Shown: piece by piece, positions 27,192-35,500 of the stretch
Layout of the letters: every line of letters starts with the position of its first letter
How positions within the stretch are numbered: position 1 is the stretch's first letter
Assembly (NCBI RefSeq): GCF_030398385.1
Contig: NZ_JAOAOQ010000043.1
Location: forward strand, 1-47,775
DNA from: Aquibium sp. ELW1220
GTDB taxonomy: Bacteria; Pseudomonadota; Alphaproteobacteria; Rhizobiales; Rhizobiaceae
DNA: 47,775 nucleotides
Reading direction: 5' to 3'
Translations under genes and position numbers: made by a program
Notes under the pieces: generated by a model
Seen by the model: the letters and a program-made list of their open reading frames with translations, nothing else
What the model was told of the DNA's origin: nothing
The model's database searches: none

Positions 27192-27985
27192 CAGGCGGCG
27201 AAGCCCGCGGGCGGAGCGACCTTGGAAAACAGCCGCAGGAAGTTCTCCGTCGTCTGCCGCGCGAGCGCCTCCGGCGAAAGTCCGACCGTTTCTGCGAGCA
27301 CGCGGGCGGTGTGCGCGACATAGGCCGGCTCGTTGCGCTGGCCGCGATGCGGCATCGGCGCGAGATAGGGAGAATCGGTCTCGACCAGAAGCCGGTCGAG
27401 CGGGATTTTCCTTGCGATCTCGCGCAGTTCGTCGGATTTCCTGAACGTCAGGATGCCGGAGAAGGAGACATAGCCGCCGAGCGCCACCCCGGTCTCGGCC
27501 AGCGCCGCGCCCGACGAAAAGCAGTGCAGCACGAAGGGGAAGGCCCCCTTCCCCGTTTCCTCGGTCAGGATCGCCGCCATGTCCTCGTCGGCATCGCGCG
27601 AATGGATGACGAGCGGCAACCCGGTCCGGCGGGCCGCCGCGATGTGGCTGCGCAGGCCCTCGGCCTGCGCGTCGTGCGGCGCCTTGTCGTAGAAATAGTC
27701 GAGACCGGCCTCCCCGATCGCCACGACCTTCGGATGGGCCGAGAGCCGCACGAGCTCGTCTGTCGTGACGTCGCGCTCTTCGCCCGCATTGTGCGGATGG
27801 GTGCCGACCGAGCACCAGACATTCGGATAGGTCTCGGCGATGGCGCGGATCTCGTCGAAGCGCTTCACGCGGGTCGAGATCGTCACCATCATGCCGACGC
27901 CGGCCGCCTTCGCACGCGCCACGACGGCGTCGCGTTCCGCGGAAAAATCCGGGAAGTCGAGGTGGCAGTGGCTGTCGACGATCAT
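27191..27985 (-). CDS. TatD-family metal-dependent hydrolase
   Basis: 264 residues from the ATG at 27985. IVDSHCHLDF gives the first H-x-H, IGEAGLDYFYD the Glu ligand, and IHSRDADEDM, HCFSS and VETDSPYLAPMPHRG the remaining His and Asp. These are the TatD signatures in order. TatD proteins are 3'-5' nucleases that act on DNA and RNA in repair and turnover. The start codon lies 4 bases from the metG stop, and the gene ends in the metallo-hydrolase start, so metG-tatD-mbl form one transcription unit. Confidence 0.92.
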   Translation of the reverse strand: MIVDSHCHLDFPDFSAERDAVVARAKAAGVGMMVTISTRVKRFDEIRAIAETYPNVWCSVGTHPHNAGEERDVTTDELVRLSAHPKVVAIGEAGLDYFYDKAPHDAQAEGLRSHIAAARRTGLPLVIHSRDADEDMAAILTEETGKGAFPFVLHCFSSGAALAETGVALGGYVSFSGILTFRKSDELREIARKIPLDRLLVETDSPYLAPMPHRGQRNEPAYVAHTARVLAETVGLSPEALARQTTENFLRLFSKVAPPAGFAA

Positions 27986-27989
27986 GGCG

Positions 27990-29543
27990 TCAGCCACCCG
28001 CCATTTCCTGCTCGATATAGCGCGGGAACACGCCAGCGGGCGCCGGCAGCGGCGTGCCAGGGACCAGCGCGTCGGCGTCGCCGGCATGGGCGAACAGGCG
28101 TCTGTCGGCCGGAACGGCGAGAAGGTCCAGCAGCTTCGCCGAAGAGCCCGGCACGTAGGGCTGCAGCATCAGCGCGATGCGGCGCACCACCTCGGCCGTC
28201 GTCCACAGCACCGTCTCCATGCGCGCGGGATCGGTCTTCTTCAGCCCCCACGGCGCCTGGCCGGCGAAGTAGCGGTCGGCCTCGGCGACGACCGCGATCA
28301 CCGCCGCCAGCGCCTGGTGGATCGCCTGCGACGCCATCGCCTTGCGCGCCGTCTCAAGCGCTTCCGTAGTGGTGGCGAGGATCGCAGCATCCTCGTCGGC
28401 CAGCGTGCCCTTCTGCGGCACCACGCCGCCGCAGTTCTTGGCGATCATCGACAGCGAGCGCTGCGCCAGGTTGCCGATGCCGTTTGCGAGGTCGGCATTG
28501 GTGCGGGTGACGATGCCTTCGTGGCTGTAATTGCCGTCCTGCCCGAACGGGATGTCGCGCAGCAGGAAATAGCGCAGCTGGTCGAGCCCGTAATGCTCGG
28601 CCAGCGCAAAGGGATCGATGACGTTGCCGACCGACTTCGACATCTTCTCTCCGCGGTTGAAGACGAAGCCGTGGCCGAAGACGCGCTTCGGCAGCGCGAC
28701 GCCCGCCGACATCAGGAAGGCCGGCCAGTAGATGGCATGGAAGCGCACGATGTCCTTGCCGATGACGTGGATGTCGGCCGGCCAGCGATGCCACAGCGGC
28801 GCATCCGCATCCGGATAGCCGACGCCGGTGATGTAGTTGGTCAAGGCGTCGACCCAGACATACATCACATGCTTCTCGTCGCCCGGCACCGGCACGCCCC
28901 AGTCGAAGGTGGTGCGCGAGACCGACAGGTCCTTCAGCCCCTGCTTCACGAAGCTCACGACCTCGTTGCGGCGCTCCGGCGGGGCGATGAAGTCGGGATG
29001 CTCCTCGTAGAGCTTGAGCAGCCGGTCGCCATAGGCCGAGAGGCGGAAGAAGTAGCTCTCCTCCTCCACCCATTCCACCGGGGTGCCCTGCGGCCCGTAG
29101 CGCACGCCGTCGTCGCGGACGTCGGTCTCCTCCTCGCCGTAATAGGCTTCGTCGCGCACAGAGTACCAGCCGGCATAGCTGTCCTTGTAGATGTCGCCAT
29201 TGGCGGCCATCGCCTTCCAGATCGCCTGGCTGGAGCGATAGTGGCGTTCCTCGGTGGTGCGGATGAAGTCGTCGTTGGAGATGTCGAGCGCAGCCGCCAT
29301 GCGCTTGAACTCGGCCGCGTTGCGATCGGCGAGTTCGCGCGGGGTCAGGCCTTCCTTGCGCGCCGTCTGCAGCATCTTGATGCCGTGCTCGTCGGTGCCG
29401 GTGAGGAAGTACACGTCCTTGCCGTCGCAGCGCTGGAAGCGCGCGATCGCATCCGTCGCGATCATCTCGTAGGCATGGCCGATATGCGGCTTGCCGTTCG
29501 GATAGCTGATCGCGGTCGTGATGTAGAACGTGTCCTTGGCCAT
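27990..29543 (-). CDS. metG: Methionyl-tRNA synthetase
   Basis: 517 residues from the ATG at 29543. Class I synthetase that charges tRNA(Met) with methionine. [21 protein letters not shown] has the HIGH motif; [13 protein letters not shown] has KMSKS. It has no inserted four-Cys zinc knuckle and no C-terminal dimerisation domain, as is usual for the shorter MetG2-type enzyme of alphaproteobacteria. The long open frame ahead of it to 29924 reads across the divergent DUF6455 gene and is not coding. It heads the metG-tatD-hydrolase operon. Confidence 0.95.
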   Translation of the reverse strand: MAKDTFYITTAISYPNGKPHIGHAYEMIATDAIARFQRCDGKDVYFLTGTDEHGIKMLQTARKEGLTPRELADRNAAEFKRMAAALDISNDDFIRTTEERHYRSSQAIWKAMAANGDIYKDSYAGWYSVRDEAYYGEEETDVRDDGVRYGPQGTPVEWVEEESYFFRLSAYGDRLLKLYEEHPDFIAPPERRNEVVSFVKQGLKDLSVSRTTFDWGVPVPGDEKHVMYVWVDALTNYITGVGYPDADAPLWHRWPADIHVIGKDIVRFHAIYWPAFLMSAGVALPKRVFGHGFVFNRGEKMSKSVGNVIDPFALAEHYGLDQLRYFLLRDIPFGQDGNYSHEGIVTRTNADLANGIGNLAQRSLSMIAKNCGGVVPQKGTLADEDAAILATTTEALETARKAMASQAIHQALAAVIAVVAEADRYFAGQAPWGLKKTDPARMETVLWTTAEVVRRIALMLQPYVPGSSAKLLDLLAVPADRRLFAHAGDADALVPGTPLPAPAGVFPRYIEQEMAGG

Positions 29544-29721
29544 GAAGCTCGGGTTCCGGGAATGTGCACGGGAATTGTGCGGTGCAGATAGCGCATCGTG
29601 CCGGTGAATGCCATCCCCGCGCAACCCCTCGGCACAGCTGCAGGGTGGGCGCGGGCGTTGATCTCGATCAAGGCGCCGGCGCGCCGGTTTCCTAGCATCG
29701 CTGCCAAAAAGGAGGATCATC

Positions 29722-30138
29722 ATGTCCGCACAGGCAGCCGTCAGCACCGGAATACGCCACATGCTGGAATCCGTCGCCAGGCGATGGCGCGAACATCGCG
29801 ACGCGGTGGCCTCGCTACGGGAGATCGACCGGATGGATCCGGCCATGGCCGGCGAGATCGCCGCGGAGGCCGGCCTCTCGATCGCCGACCTCAAGGAGGT
29901 CATCTCGCACGGCGCCGGCGCCAACCGGCTGATGCAGCGGATGATGGATGCCTACGGCGTCGACGTGCGCGAACTCGCAGACGACGGCCTTCTGCGCGAC
30001 GTCTCCGTGCTGTGCTCGCGCTGCAAGGAGAAGGGCCGCTGCGCCGAGGAGCTGGAGGCGGGGACGGCGCGCGAGAACGCGCATCTGTTCTGCCCCAATG
30101 CCGATACCTTCGAGAGCTTCGGCCTCGACCCGAGCTGA
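29722..30138 (+). CDS. DUF6455 family small protein
   Basis: 138 residues. A strong AAGGAGGA stands seven bases before the ATG. The N-terminal two-thirds is helical. The C-terminal part holds four Cys: [12 protein letters not shown] at about 97-108 and HLFCPNA near 124. This is the pattern of the DUF6455 family, widespread in Rhizobiales and Rhodobacterales and of unknown role. The Cys could bind a metal. It is the only plus-strand gene in a run of minus-strand genes and ends four bases before the convergent mgtE stop. Confidence 0.8.
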   Translation: MSAQAAVSTGIRHMLESVARRWREHRDAVASLREIDRMDPAMAGEIAAEAGLSIADLKEVISHGAGANRLMQRMMDAYGVDVRELADDGLLRDVSVLCSRCKEKGRCAEELEAGTARENAHLFCPNADTFESFGLDPS

Positions 30139-30141
30139 GCC

Positions 30142-31560
30142 TCAGTCGTAGCCGAACCAGAGCGTGGCGAGGCCGAGGAAGGCGAAGAAGCCGACGACGT
30201 CGGTGACGGTCGTCACGAAGACGGCCGACGCGACGGCGGGGTCGATCTTGAAGCGGTCGAGCATCAGCGGGATCAGGATCCCGCCCAGCGCGGCGACGAA
30301 CATGTTGACGATCATCGCGGCGCCGATGATGACGCCGATCGAGACCGACTGGAACCATGTGCCCGCCACGGCGCCGATCAGCACCGCGAAGATCGCGCCG
30401 TTGATCAGGCCGACCAGCATCTCGCGGCGGATGATGCGCCAGGCATTGTAGATGTCGAGGTCGCGGGTGGCGAGCGCGCGCACCGTCACCGTCATGGTCT
30501 GCGACCCCGCATTGCCGCCCATGCCGGCGACGATCGGCATCAGCACGGCAAGCGCCACCACCTTCTCGATCGTGGCGTCGAACAGGCTGATCACCGAGGC
30601 GGCCAGGAAGGCGGTCACCAGATTGACGAGCAGCCAGGGCACGCGCGAACGCGAGGTCGACATCACGCTGTCCGACAGTTCCTCGTCGCCGACGCCGCCC
30701 ATGCGCAGCAGATCCTCTTCCGCCTCCTGCTGGATGACGTCGACCACGTCATCGATGGTGAGCACGCCGACGAGCCGCTCGTTCTCGTCGACGACGGCGG
30801 CCGACAGCAGATCGTACTGCTCGAACTCGCGCGCGGCCTCCTCCTGGTCCATCGTGGCCGGGATTGCATGGCGCGTCTCGTGCATCACCTCCTCGATCTT
30901 CACCGCGCGCTGGGTGCGCAGGATCTTGTCGAGGTCGACCGAGCCGAGCAGCTTGAAGGTCGGGTCGATGACGAAGATCTGGAAGAAGTGCTCCGGGAGG
31001 TTCTGGTCCTCGCGCATGTAGTCGATCGTCTGCCCGACCGTCCAGAACGGCGGCACGGCGACGAACTCGGTCTGCATGCGCCGGCCGGCCGATTCTTCCG
31101 GATAGCCCAGCGAGCGGCGCAGACGGATGCGCTCGGTGAAGGGAAGCTGAGCCAGGATCTCGTTCTGGTCGGCCTCGTCGAGGTCCTCCAGAATGTAGAC
31201 CGCGTCGTCCGAATCGAGCTCCTGGACGCCCTGCGCGATCTGCGCATTGGGCATCGCGTCGACGATCTGCATGCGGATCGCTTCGTCCACCTCGGTGAGC
31301 GCGGTGAAGTCGAAGTCGCTGCCGAGCAGTTCAACCAGCGCGCGCCGCTGCTCGGGAAGCAGCGTCTCGAGCAGGTCGCCAAGCTCCGACTGGTGCAGGT
31401 TGGCGACATCCTGCTTGAGGATCAGAATGTCCCGGTCGGCGATCGCCGCACCGATATGGGCGACGTAGGACGGACGGATGACGCCTTCTTCGTTGTAGAT
31501 TTCGGCGTGATCCTCAGTCGGATCCGTGCCGCCGGCGGCGTCTTCGTCCAGTTCGGCCAA
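30142..31560 (-). CDS. mgtE: Magnesium transporter MgtE
   Basis: About 472 residues. Cytosolic MgtE N-domain at about 30-150 (HQSELGDLLETLLPEQR), then two CBS domains at about 150-275 (VLTIDDVVDVIQQEAEEDLL), then five membrane segments with MPIVAGMGGNAGSQT, the conserved pore-lining segment. It is a Mg2+-gated Mg2+ channel of the inner membrane. No ATG lies near the start. The frame opens with TTG at 31572, but GGAGG sits five bases before a second TTG at 31558-31560, so I took the latter. The gene stands alone, facing the DUF6455 gene. Confidence 0.93.
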   Translation of the reverse strand: MAELDEDAAGGTDPTEDHAEIYNEEGVIRPSYVAHIGAAIADRDILILKQDVANLHQSELGDLLETLLPEQRRALVELLGSDFDFTALTEVDEAIRMQIVDAMPNAQIAQGVQELDSDDAVYILEDLDEADQNEILAQLPFTERIRLRRSLGYPEESAGRRMQTEFVAVPPFWTVGQTIDYMREDQNLPEHFFQIFVIDPTFKLLGSVDLDKILRTQRAVKIEEVMHETRHAIPATMDQEEAAREFEQYDLLSAAVVDENERLVGVLTIDDVVDVIQQEAEEDLLRMGGVGDEELSDSVMSTSRSRVPWLLVNLVTAFLAASVISLFDATIEKVVALAVLMPIVAGMGGNAGSQTMTVTVRALATRDLDIYNAWRIIRREMLVGLINGAIFAVLIGAVAGTWFQSVSIGVIIGAAMIVNMFVAALGGILIPLMLDRFKIDPAVASAVFVTTVTDVVGFFAFLGLATLWFGYD

Positions 31561-31653
31561 TGCGACCTCCAAGGCAGCGAGCGATCGGTTTCCCGACCGG
31601 TCTAGCCCGCCCGCGTGGCGAACTCAAAGCCTATTGCGCCGCAACATGACGTT

Positions 31654-32433
31654 TCATTCCTTGACGCGACGCAGGATGGCCAGCCCCTCCTCCCGGTCGA
31701 GCGCATCCCGCACGCCGGTGGGAATGCCGCCGCTTCCGGCGGGCGCGTCGATCAGCGCCACGTCACGCACGGTGACGCTCAGCCAGTGCGTGAGCTTGCG
31801 GGCGCCGCCGAGCGAAAGGTCGCCGCCGATCAGCGTGAAGCCCGAGGTCGCCAGCGAGATCGTCGGACGAGCTCGCGCGTCACGCGTGACGTCGAAGCTG
31901 ACATCGTAGGAGTAGGCGGCCGGCGTCTCGTGCACGTTGATCAGCGAGACGGTGGTGTTGAGGATCCACTCCTTCAGCCCCAGCCCGCCGGCAATCCGCT
32001 CGGGCGGGTTGGCGATCTGGCCGGAGCATTCGAGCTCCGCGAAGGGATAATAGACCGAGACGGTGGTGCGCACGGAGTTGACGCGGCGGCTGGTGGCGCC
32101 GAGGCCTAGACCGGCGACGCCATTGTTGACCGGAATGACGAAACTCGCGTTTCCGGCCGCGTCGAGCACCTTCACGAGATCAAGGCCCGCCGTCACCTTG
32201 GCGTACTGGCCTTCGATCGCCACGCCCGCTTCCTGAAGCCTGGCCGAAACTCCTGGTTCGCTCTTGATCAGGGCAAGCGATTCGCAAAGCTCCTGTTCCA
32301 CCGTGTAGAAGAGCGACTCCATCCTGATGTAGTCGTGCTCGGCGAAATCTGGCAGTGCGGTGCAACCCGCAAGCACCACCCCTACCAAGGCTGCGGCCAG
32401 CGTTCCGGCTTTCGCGCCACGCGTTCCAGCCAT
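31654..32433 (-). CDS. Putative lipoprotein of unknown function
   Basis: 259 residues from the ATG at 32433, with GGGGAGG six bases ahead. The signal peptide ends in LVGVVLAGC, a clear lipobox, so the mature protein should be anchored to a membrane by a lipid on that Cys. The rest is a soluble, mixed alpha/beta protein without repeats or a domain I recognise. SARLQEAGVAIEGQYAKVTAGL and FDVTRDARARPTISL are its most ordered-looking stretches. The upstream frame to 32493 is not needed. Confidence 0.7.
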   Translation of the reverse strand: MAGTRGAKAGTLAAALVGVVLAGCTALPDFAEHDYIRMESLFYTVEQELCESLALIKSEPGVSARLQEAGVAIEGQYAKVTAGLDLVKVLDAAGNASFVIPVNNGVAGLGLGATSRRVNSVRTTVSVYYPFAELECSGQIANPPERIAGGLGLKEWILNTTVSLINVHETPAAYSYDVSFDVTRDARARPTISLATSGFTLIGGDLSLGGARKLTHWLSVTVRDVALIDAPAGSGGIPTGVRDALDREEGLAILRRVKE

Positions 32434-32547
32434 GCTTGCCTCCCCTTCCCGATCCCTGTCGTCGAACTTCGCGGTTCGGCGCAAGAGAGGCAAGCCGCAA
32501 AGCGGGCCGGATCGGCGAATGCGGCGGATATCCCCTGCCCGGCGCGG

Positions 32548-32736
32548 TCAGCCCTCGGCCTTGAAGCGCTTCGCTTCCTTCTCGAGCTCCGGACTGTCGA
32601 TCCCGTGCTTGTCGATCAGCTCGCGCGCCTGCCCCTGCGAAAGGTCCGTCGTCTCGGCAAGCTTCAGCGCCTTGCGGTCCTTGGCGTCGTCGGGAAGCGC
32701 CCTGGGCTCGTTCCCGCTTGCAGGCGATTTCGGCAT
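32548..32736 (-). CDS. Small DUF3606-like protein
   Basis: 62 residues from the ATG at 32736; CGGAGG is placed about seven bases ahead. The C-terminal part, TDLSQGQARELIDKHGID followed by a lysine-rich helix, resembles the DUF3606 group of small rhizobial proteins, which have a short 'x-x-x-Q-A-x-x-L-I-x-x-x-G' helix. The function of that group is unknown. The frame continues to 33075, but that part is antisense to the chaperone gene. Confidence 0.6.
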   Translation of the reverse strand: MPKSPASGNEPRALPDDAKDRKALKLAETTDLSQGQARELIDKHGIDSPELEKEAKRFKAEG

Positions 32737-32902
32737 GTAGGCCTCCGTTTCGAGGAGAACGGCCGGCGCGTCGCCTCGTTCCACGCCCGGCGTTTCCCGC
32801 CCTGTGTCGCCCGACGCAGCCGCTCCGTGCCGCTCGGCACAGGACGGGCCGCCCGCCCTGCCTAGTCTCGCCCTCGTCTCAACACCACAAGCCGGAGCCC
32901 CC

Positions 32903-33382
32903 ATGCCTGACATGCACCAGCGTTTCCGCGGCAGCGACGAACTCCTCGCGGAATATGGACTTTCCATCGGACTGCCCGATCTCGCCTTCGACCCCGACGG
33001 CGAGGTCGTGATCGAATTCGGCGACGTGCCGGTCTGCATCGTCGCGGGCGACGAGGAGACGGGCTTCGCGGTCAAGGCGCATGTCCATGTGCCGGAGACC
33101 CTGCCGCAGGAGGCCTTTGCCGGCTACGTGGCCATGCGCAACGCCGTCATGATGAGCCAGGGCATGGGTATCGTCGCGCTCGACGACGACAGCGGCTGGA
33201 TCTGGACCGACCGTATCGAACCCGCCCGGCTGACGCCCGCGCGCCTGCACGAGCGCCTCCTGCGCGTGACCCGCAACGCCGCCTACTGGCAGGCGACGAT
33301 CGACACGCTGGCCCTCGCCGCCGCCAGCGCCGGCACCGAGGCGCCGCCGCCCGCCGATCCCTCCCTGATCATCCGCGCCTGA
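32903..33382 (+). CDS. CesT/Tir-type secretion chaperone-like protein
   Basis: 159 residues from the ATG at 32903 with GGAG six bases ahead. The order of elements (an N-terminal helix with LLAEYGLSIGLP, strands with VVIEFGDVPVCIVAGDEE, then a helix and a second set of strands ending near DDDSGWIWTDRI) fits the alpha-beta fold of the CesT family, which keeps type III effectors unfolded. It is followed 29 bases later by an unknown gene that could be its client. No secretion apparatus lies in the window. The assignment is by fold pattern, not by a catalytic motif. Confidence 0.5.
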   Translation: MPDMHQRFRGSDELLAEYGLSIGLPDLAFDPDGEVVIEFGDVPVCIVAGDEETGFAVKAHVHVPETLPQEAFAGYVAMRNAVMMSQGMGIVALDDDSGWIWTDRIEPARLTPARLHERLLRVTRNAAYWQATIDTLALAAASAGTEAPPPADPSLIIRA

Positions 33383-33411
33383 CGCGCCCTGGAACACACC
33401 GGAACACGACC

Positions 33412-34206
33412 ATGACCCAGATCACCGACCGCCAGCTCAAGACCATCGTCGACACCACGAACCTGAAAGCCAACATCGGCAAGAGCCGCGACGAGGAAGG
33501 CGGAGTCCGCGTCCGCTCCGGCTCGCCGGGCATCGCCTGGCTGAAATCGAAATTCTCGAAGACCGTCCAGAAGGAAAACGTCCAGGCGCGCGAAAACTTC
33601 GTCGCAAGGGTGACGAAGGACCTCGGGCTGGACGACAAGATGGCGAAACGGCTTCACCTCGAGATCGTTGGCACCAACGCGATCAACGGGGTCAAAAACA
33701 TGCCGCTGAAGGTCGGCCAGGCGCAGGAAGCGATCAAGCTGATGATGGAACTCGTCGATAACCTCCGGAACAACGTCAGTTACGATCCGACGGTGCGGTT
33801 TTTCCAGGAAAAGTTCGGCAACAAACAGAACGTCCCGGTCAAGCCCGATCCGAAGCCGATCATTGAGATCAAGCAACAGGAAGAGATCGGCCTGGACGAG
33901 CTCCTCGAGGACGAACCGACCACCGGCACCGACCGGTCAGACCTCTCCGATCCGGAACTGCTGGACGTGCTGGGCATGTTGTCGGAAAAGGGCACGAAGA
34001 AGACGGAGCAGAACGAGCGCAAGCCGTCGAATCTCCAGAGCGACCTCGATCTCCTCGACACGCTGGACGAAATGCTCGACGACTCGGACCGCAAGACCGA
34101 CAAGCCGCTCGGCGGCGGCCAGAAGCGGGGCACGATCGACGAGAACGCGCTCTTCGCCGACATTGACGGCCTCGTCGACGAGATCGAGAAGAAGCAGAAC
34201 AACTGA
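33412..34206 (+). CDS. Acidic protein of unknown function, partner of the CesT-like gene
   Basis: 264 residues. I do not recognise it. The first 150 residues are mixed and basic (KSKFSKTVQKENVQARENF). The last 110 are acidic and low in complexity, with repeated DELLEDEP / LLDVLGMLSE / LLDTLDEMLDD segments that look like short amphipathic helices. There is no signal peptide or membrane segment. Order and spacing after the chaperone-like gene suggest one operon and possibly a chaperone-client pair. A hairpin lies 17 bases after its stop. Confidence 0.55.
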   Translation: MTQITDRQLKTIVDTTNLKANIGKSRDEEGGVRVRSGSPGIAWLKSKFSKTVQKENVQARENFVARVTKDLGLDDKMAKRLHLEIVGTNAINGVKNMPLKVGQAQEAIKLMMELVDNLRNNVSYDPTVRFFQEKFGNKQNVPVKPDPKPIIEIKQQEEIGLDELLEDEPTTGTDRSDLSDPELLDVLGMLSEKGTKKTEQNERKPSNLQSDLDLLDTLDEMLDDSDRKTDKPLGGGQKRGTIDENALFADIDGLVDEIEKKQNN

Positions 34207-34223
34207 GCCCGCGCCGCTTGCGG

Positions 34224-34244
34224 CCGAACCGCACGCCGGTTCGG
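34224..34244 (+). terminator. Hairpin after the acidic protein gene
   Basis: CCGAACCG (34224-34231) pairs perfectly with 34237-34244 around a five-base loop. It begins 17 bases past the stop. No T-run follows, so it is a likely but not certain terminator. Confidence 0.55.
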
Positions 34245-34473
34245 TCGCGTGGCGATGCCCACGCGTGCCGAAAGGCAAGGCCGGCGGAGCCGCTCCGCGG
34301 TGGCTGCGGTCGGCAGGTTTCACGCTCTGACGATCGAGGACAGGGACGTCGACGACGGCTGGTCGGGCCGGCAGGCCCGGACGGAGACCGCCATGAGGCA
34401 CCGGAAGGCGCGTCCGTGAAATCACGAACGAAACCGGCGTCTTCGGGACAGGAGTTCAGCCTCTGGCTGAGAA

Positions 34474-34558
34474 TGGTGCGGTCGAGAAGACTCGAACTTC
34501 CACGGGTTGCCCCACAGCGACCTCAACGCTGCGCGTCTACCAATTCCGCCACGACCGC
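34474..34558 (-). tRNA. tRNA-Leu, anticodon GAG
   Basis: 85 bases on the minus strand, including the encoded CCA. The acceptor stem GCGGTCG pairs with CGACCGC over seven bases. The D-loop region reads GGCGGAATTGGTAGACGC, as in class II tRNAs. The anticodon loop is TTGAGGT, so the anticodon is GAG, reading CUU and CUC. A variable arm GTGGGGCAACCC and a T arm with GTTCGAGTC complete it. No insertion lies next to it. Confidence 0.93.
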
Positions 34559-34733
34559 ACGTGGTAGGGCCGGTCCTGACCGGCTTGCGGCGTTTAGCAA
34601 ATCACCTGTCGGGAAACAAGAGCGCCGAAACGAATAAATGCGGCTTTCGACAGCCGCATGACGAAAGCCCTTCCGGCATGGGTGGACGGCGCCCCGCTTT
34701 GACGCCATATCTGGCCCCGAAGGACGTTTTCAG

Positions 34734-35450
34734 ATGCTCCAGCGCAATCAGCTCGGCTTCGATTTTCACGCCGCACCGGGCAGCCCGCCGGTGGAGTGGC
34801 GGATCGAGCCGGGCCTCGTTCCATATCCGGACGCGCTGGCCCTGATGGAGGCGCGGGCCGCCGCCATCCGCGCGGGCACGGCGGCCGAAATGGTGTGGCT
34901 GGTCGCGCACCCGCCGCTCTACACCGCCGGCACCAGCGCCCGGACGGACGACCTTCTGCAGCCCGACCGCTTCCCCGTCTACGCCGCCGGGCGCGGCGGC
35001 GAATACACCTATCACGGCCCCGGCCAGCGCGTGGCCTACGTCATGCTCGACCTCAAGCAGCGTCGGGAGGACGTGCGCGTCTTCGTCGGCGCGCTCGAGG
35101 AATGGATCATCCGGACCCTCGACCGCTTCAATGTCAGGGGCGAGCGGCGGGAGGATCGGGTCGGTGTCTGGGTGGTGCGGCCCGACAGGCCGCAGCTGGC
35201 GCCTGGCGTCCCGGCAGAGGACAAGATCGCCGCGATCGGCATCAGGCTGCGGCGCTGGGTCTCCTTCCACGGCATCGCCATCAACGTCGAGCCCGACCTG
35301 TCGCATTTTTCCGGCATCGTGCCATGCGGCATCGCCGGCCATGGCGTCACCAGCCTTGTCGATCTCGGATTGCCGGTTACCATGGCCGATCTGGACGTGG
35401 CGCTGAAACAGGGGTTCGAAGAGGTGTTCGGACCGGCTTCGGCCAACTGA
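34734..35450 (+). CDS. lipB: Octanoyl-[ACP]:protein N-octanoyltransferase (lipoate synthesis)
   Basis: 238 residues. It moves octanoyl from acyl carrier protein to the lipoyl domains of 2-oxoacid dehydrogenases and GcvH, the first step of de novo lipoate synthesis. [16 protein letters not shown] is the conserved substrate motif. [12 protein letters not shown] contains the catalytic Lys, and [16 protein letters not shown] the catalytic Cys near residue 197. The ATG at 34734 begins MLQRNQL. It stands 50 bases upstream of ggt on the same strand. Confidence 0.95.
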   Translation: MLQRNQLGFDFHAAPGSPPVEWRIEPGLVPYPDALALMEARAAAIRAGTAAEMVWLVAHPPLYTAGTSARTDDLLQPDRFPVYAAGRGGEYTYHGPGQRVAYVMLDLKQRREDVRVFVGALEEWIIRTLDRFNVRGERREDRVGVWVVRPDRPQLAPGVPAEDKIAAIGIRLRRWVSFHGIAINVEPDLSHFSGIVPCGIAGHGVTSLVDLGLPVTMADLDVALKQGFEEVFGPASAN

Positions 35451-35500
35451 GACCGGCCGGCGGATATCCTTCCGCCGCGGCCGCTTTACGAGGGGCTGCT

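Noticed and set aside
27840-29591. 583-residue plus-strand frame over metG
   Set aside because: Antisense to a certain tRNA synthetase gene; no known domain.
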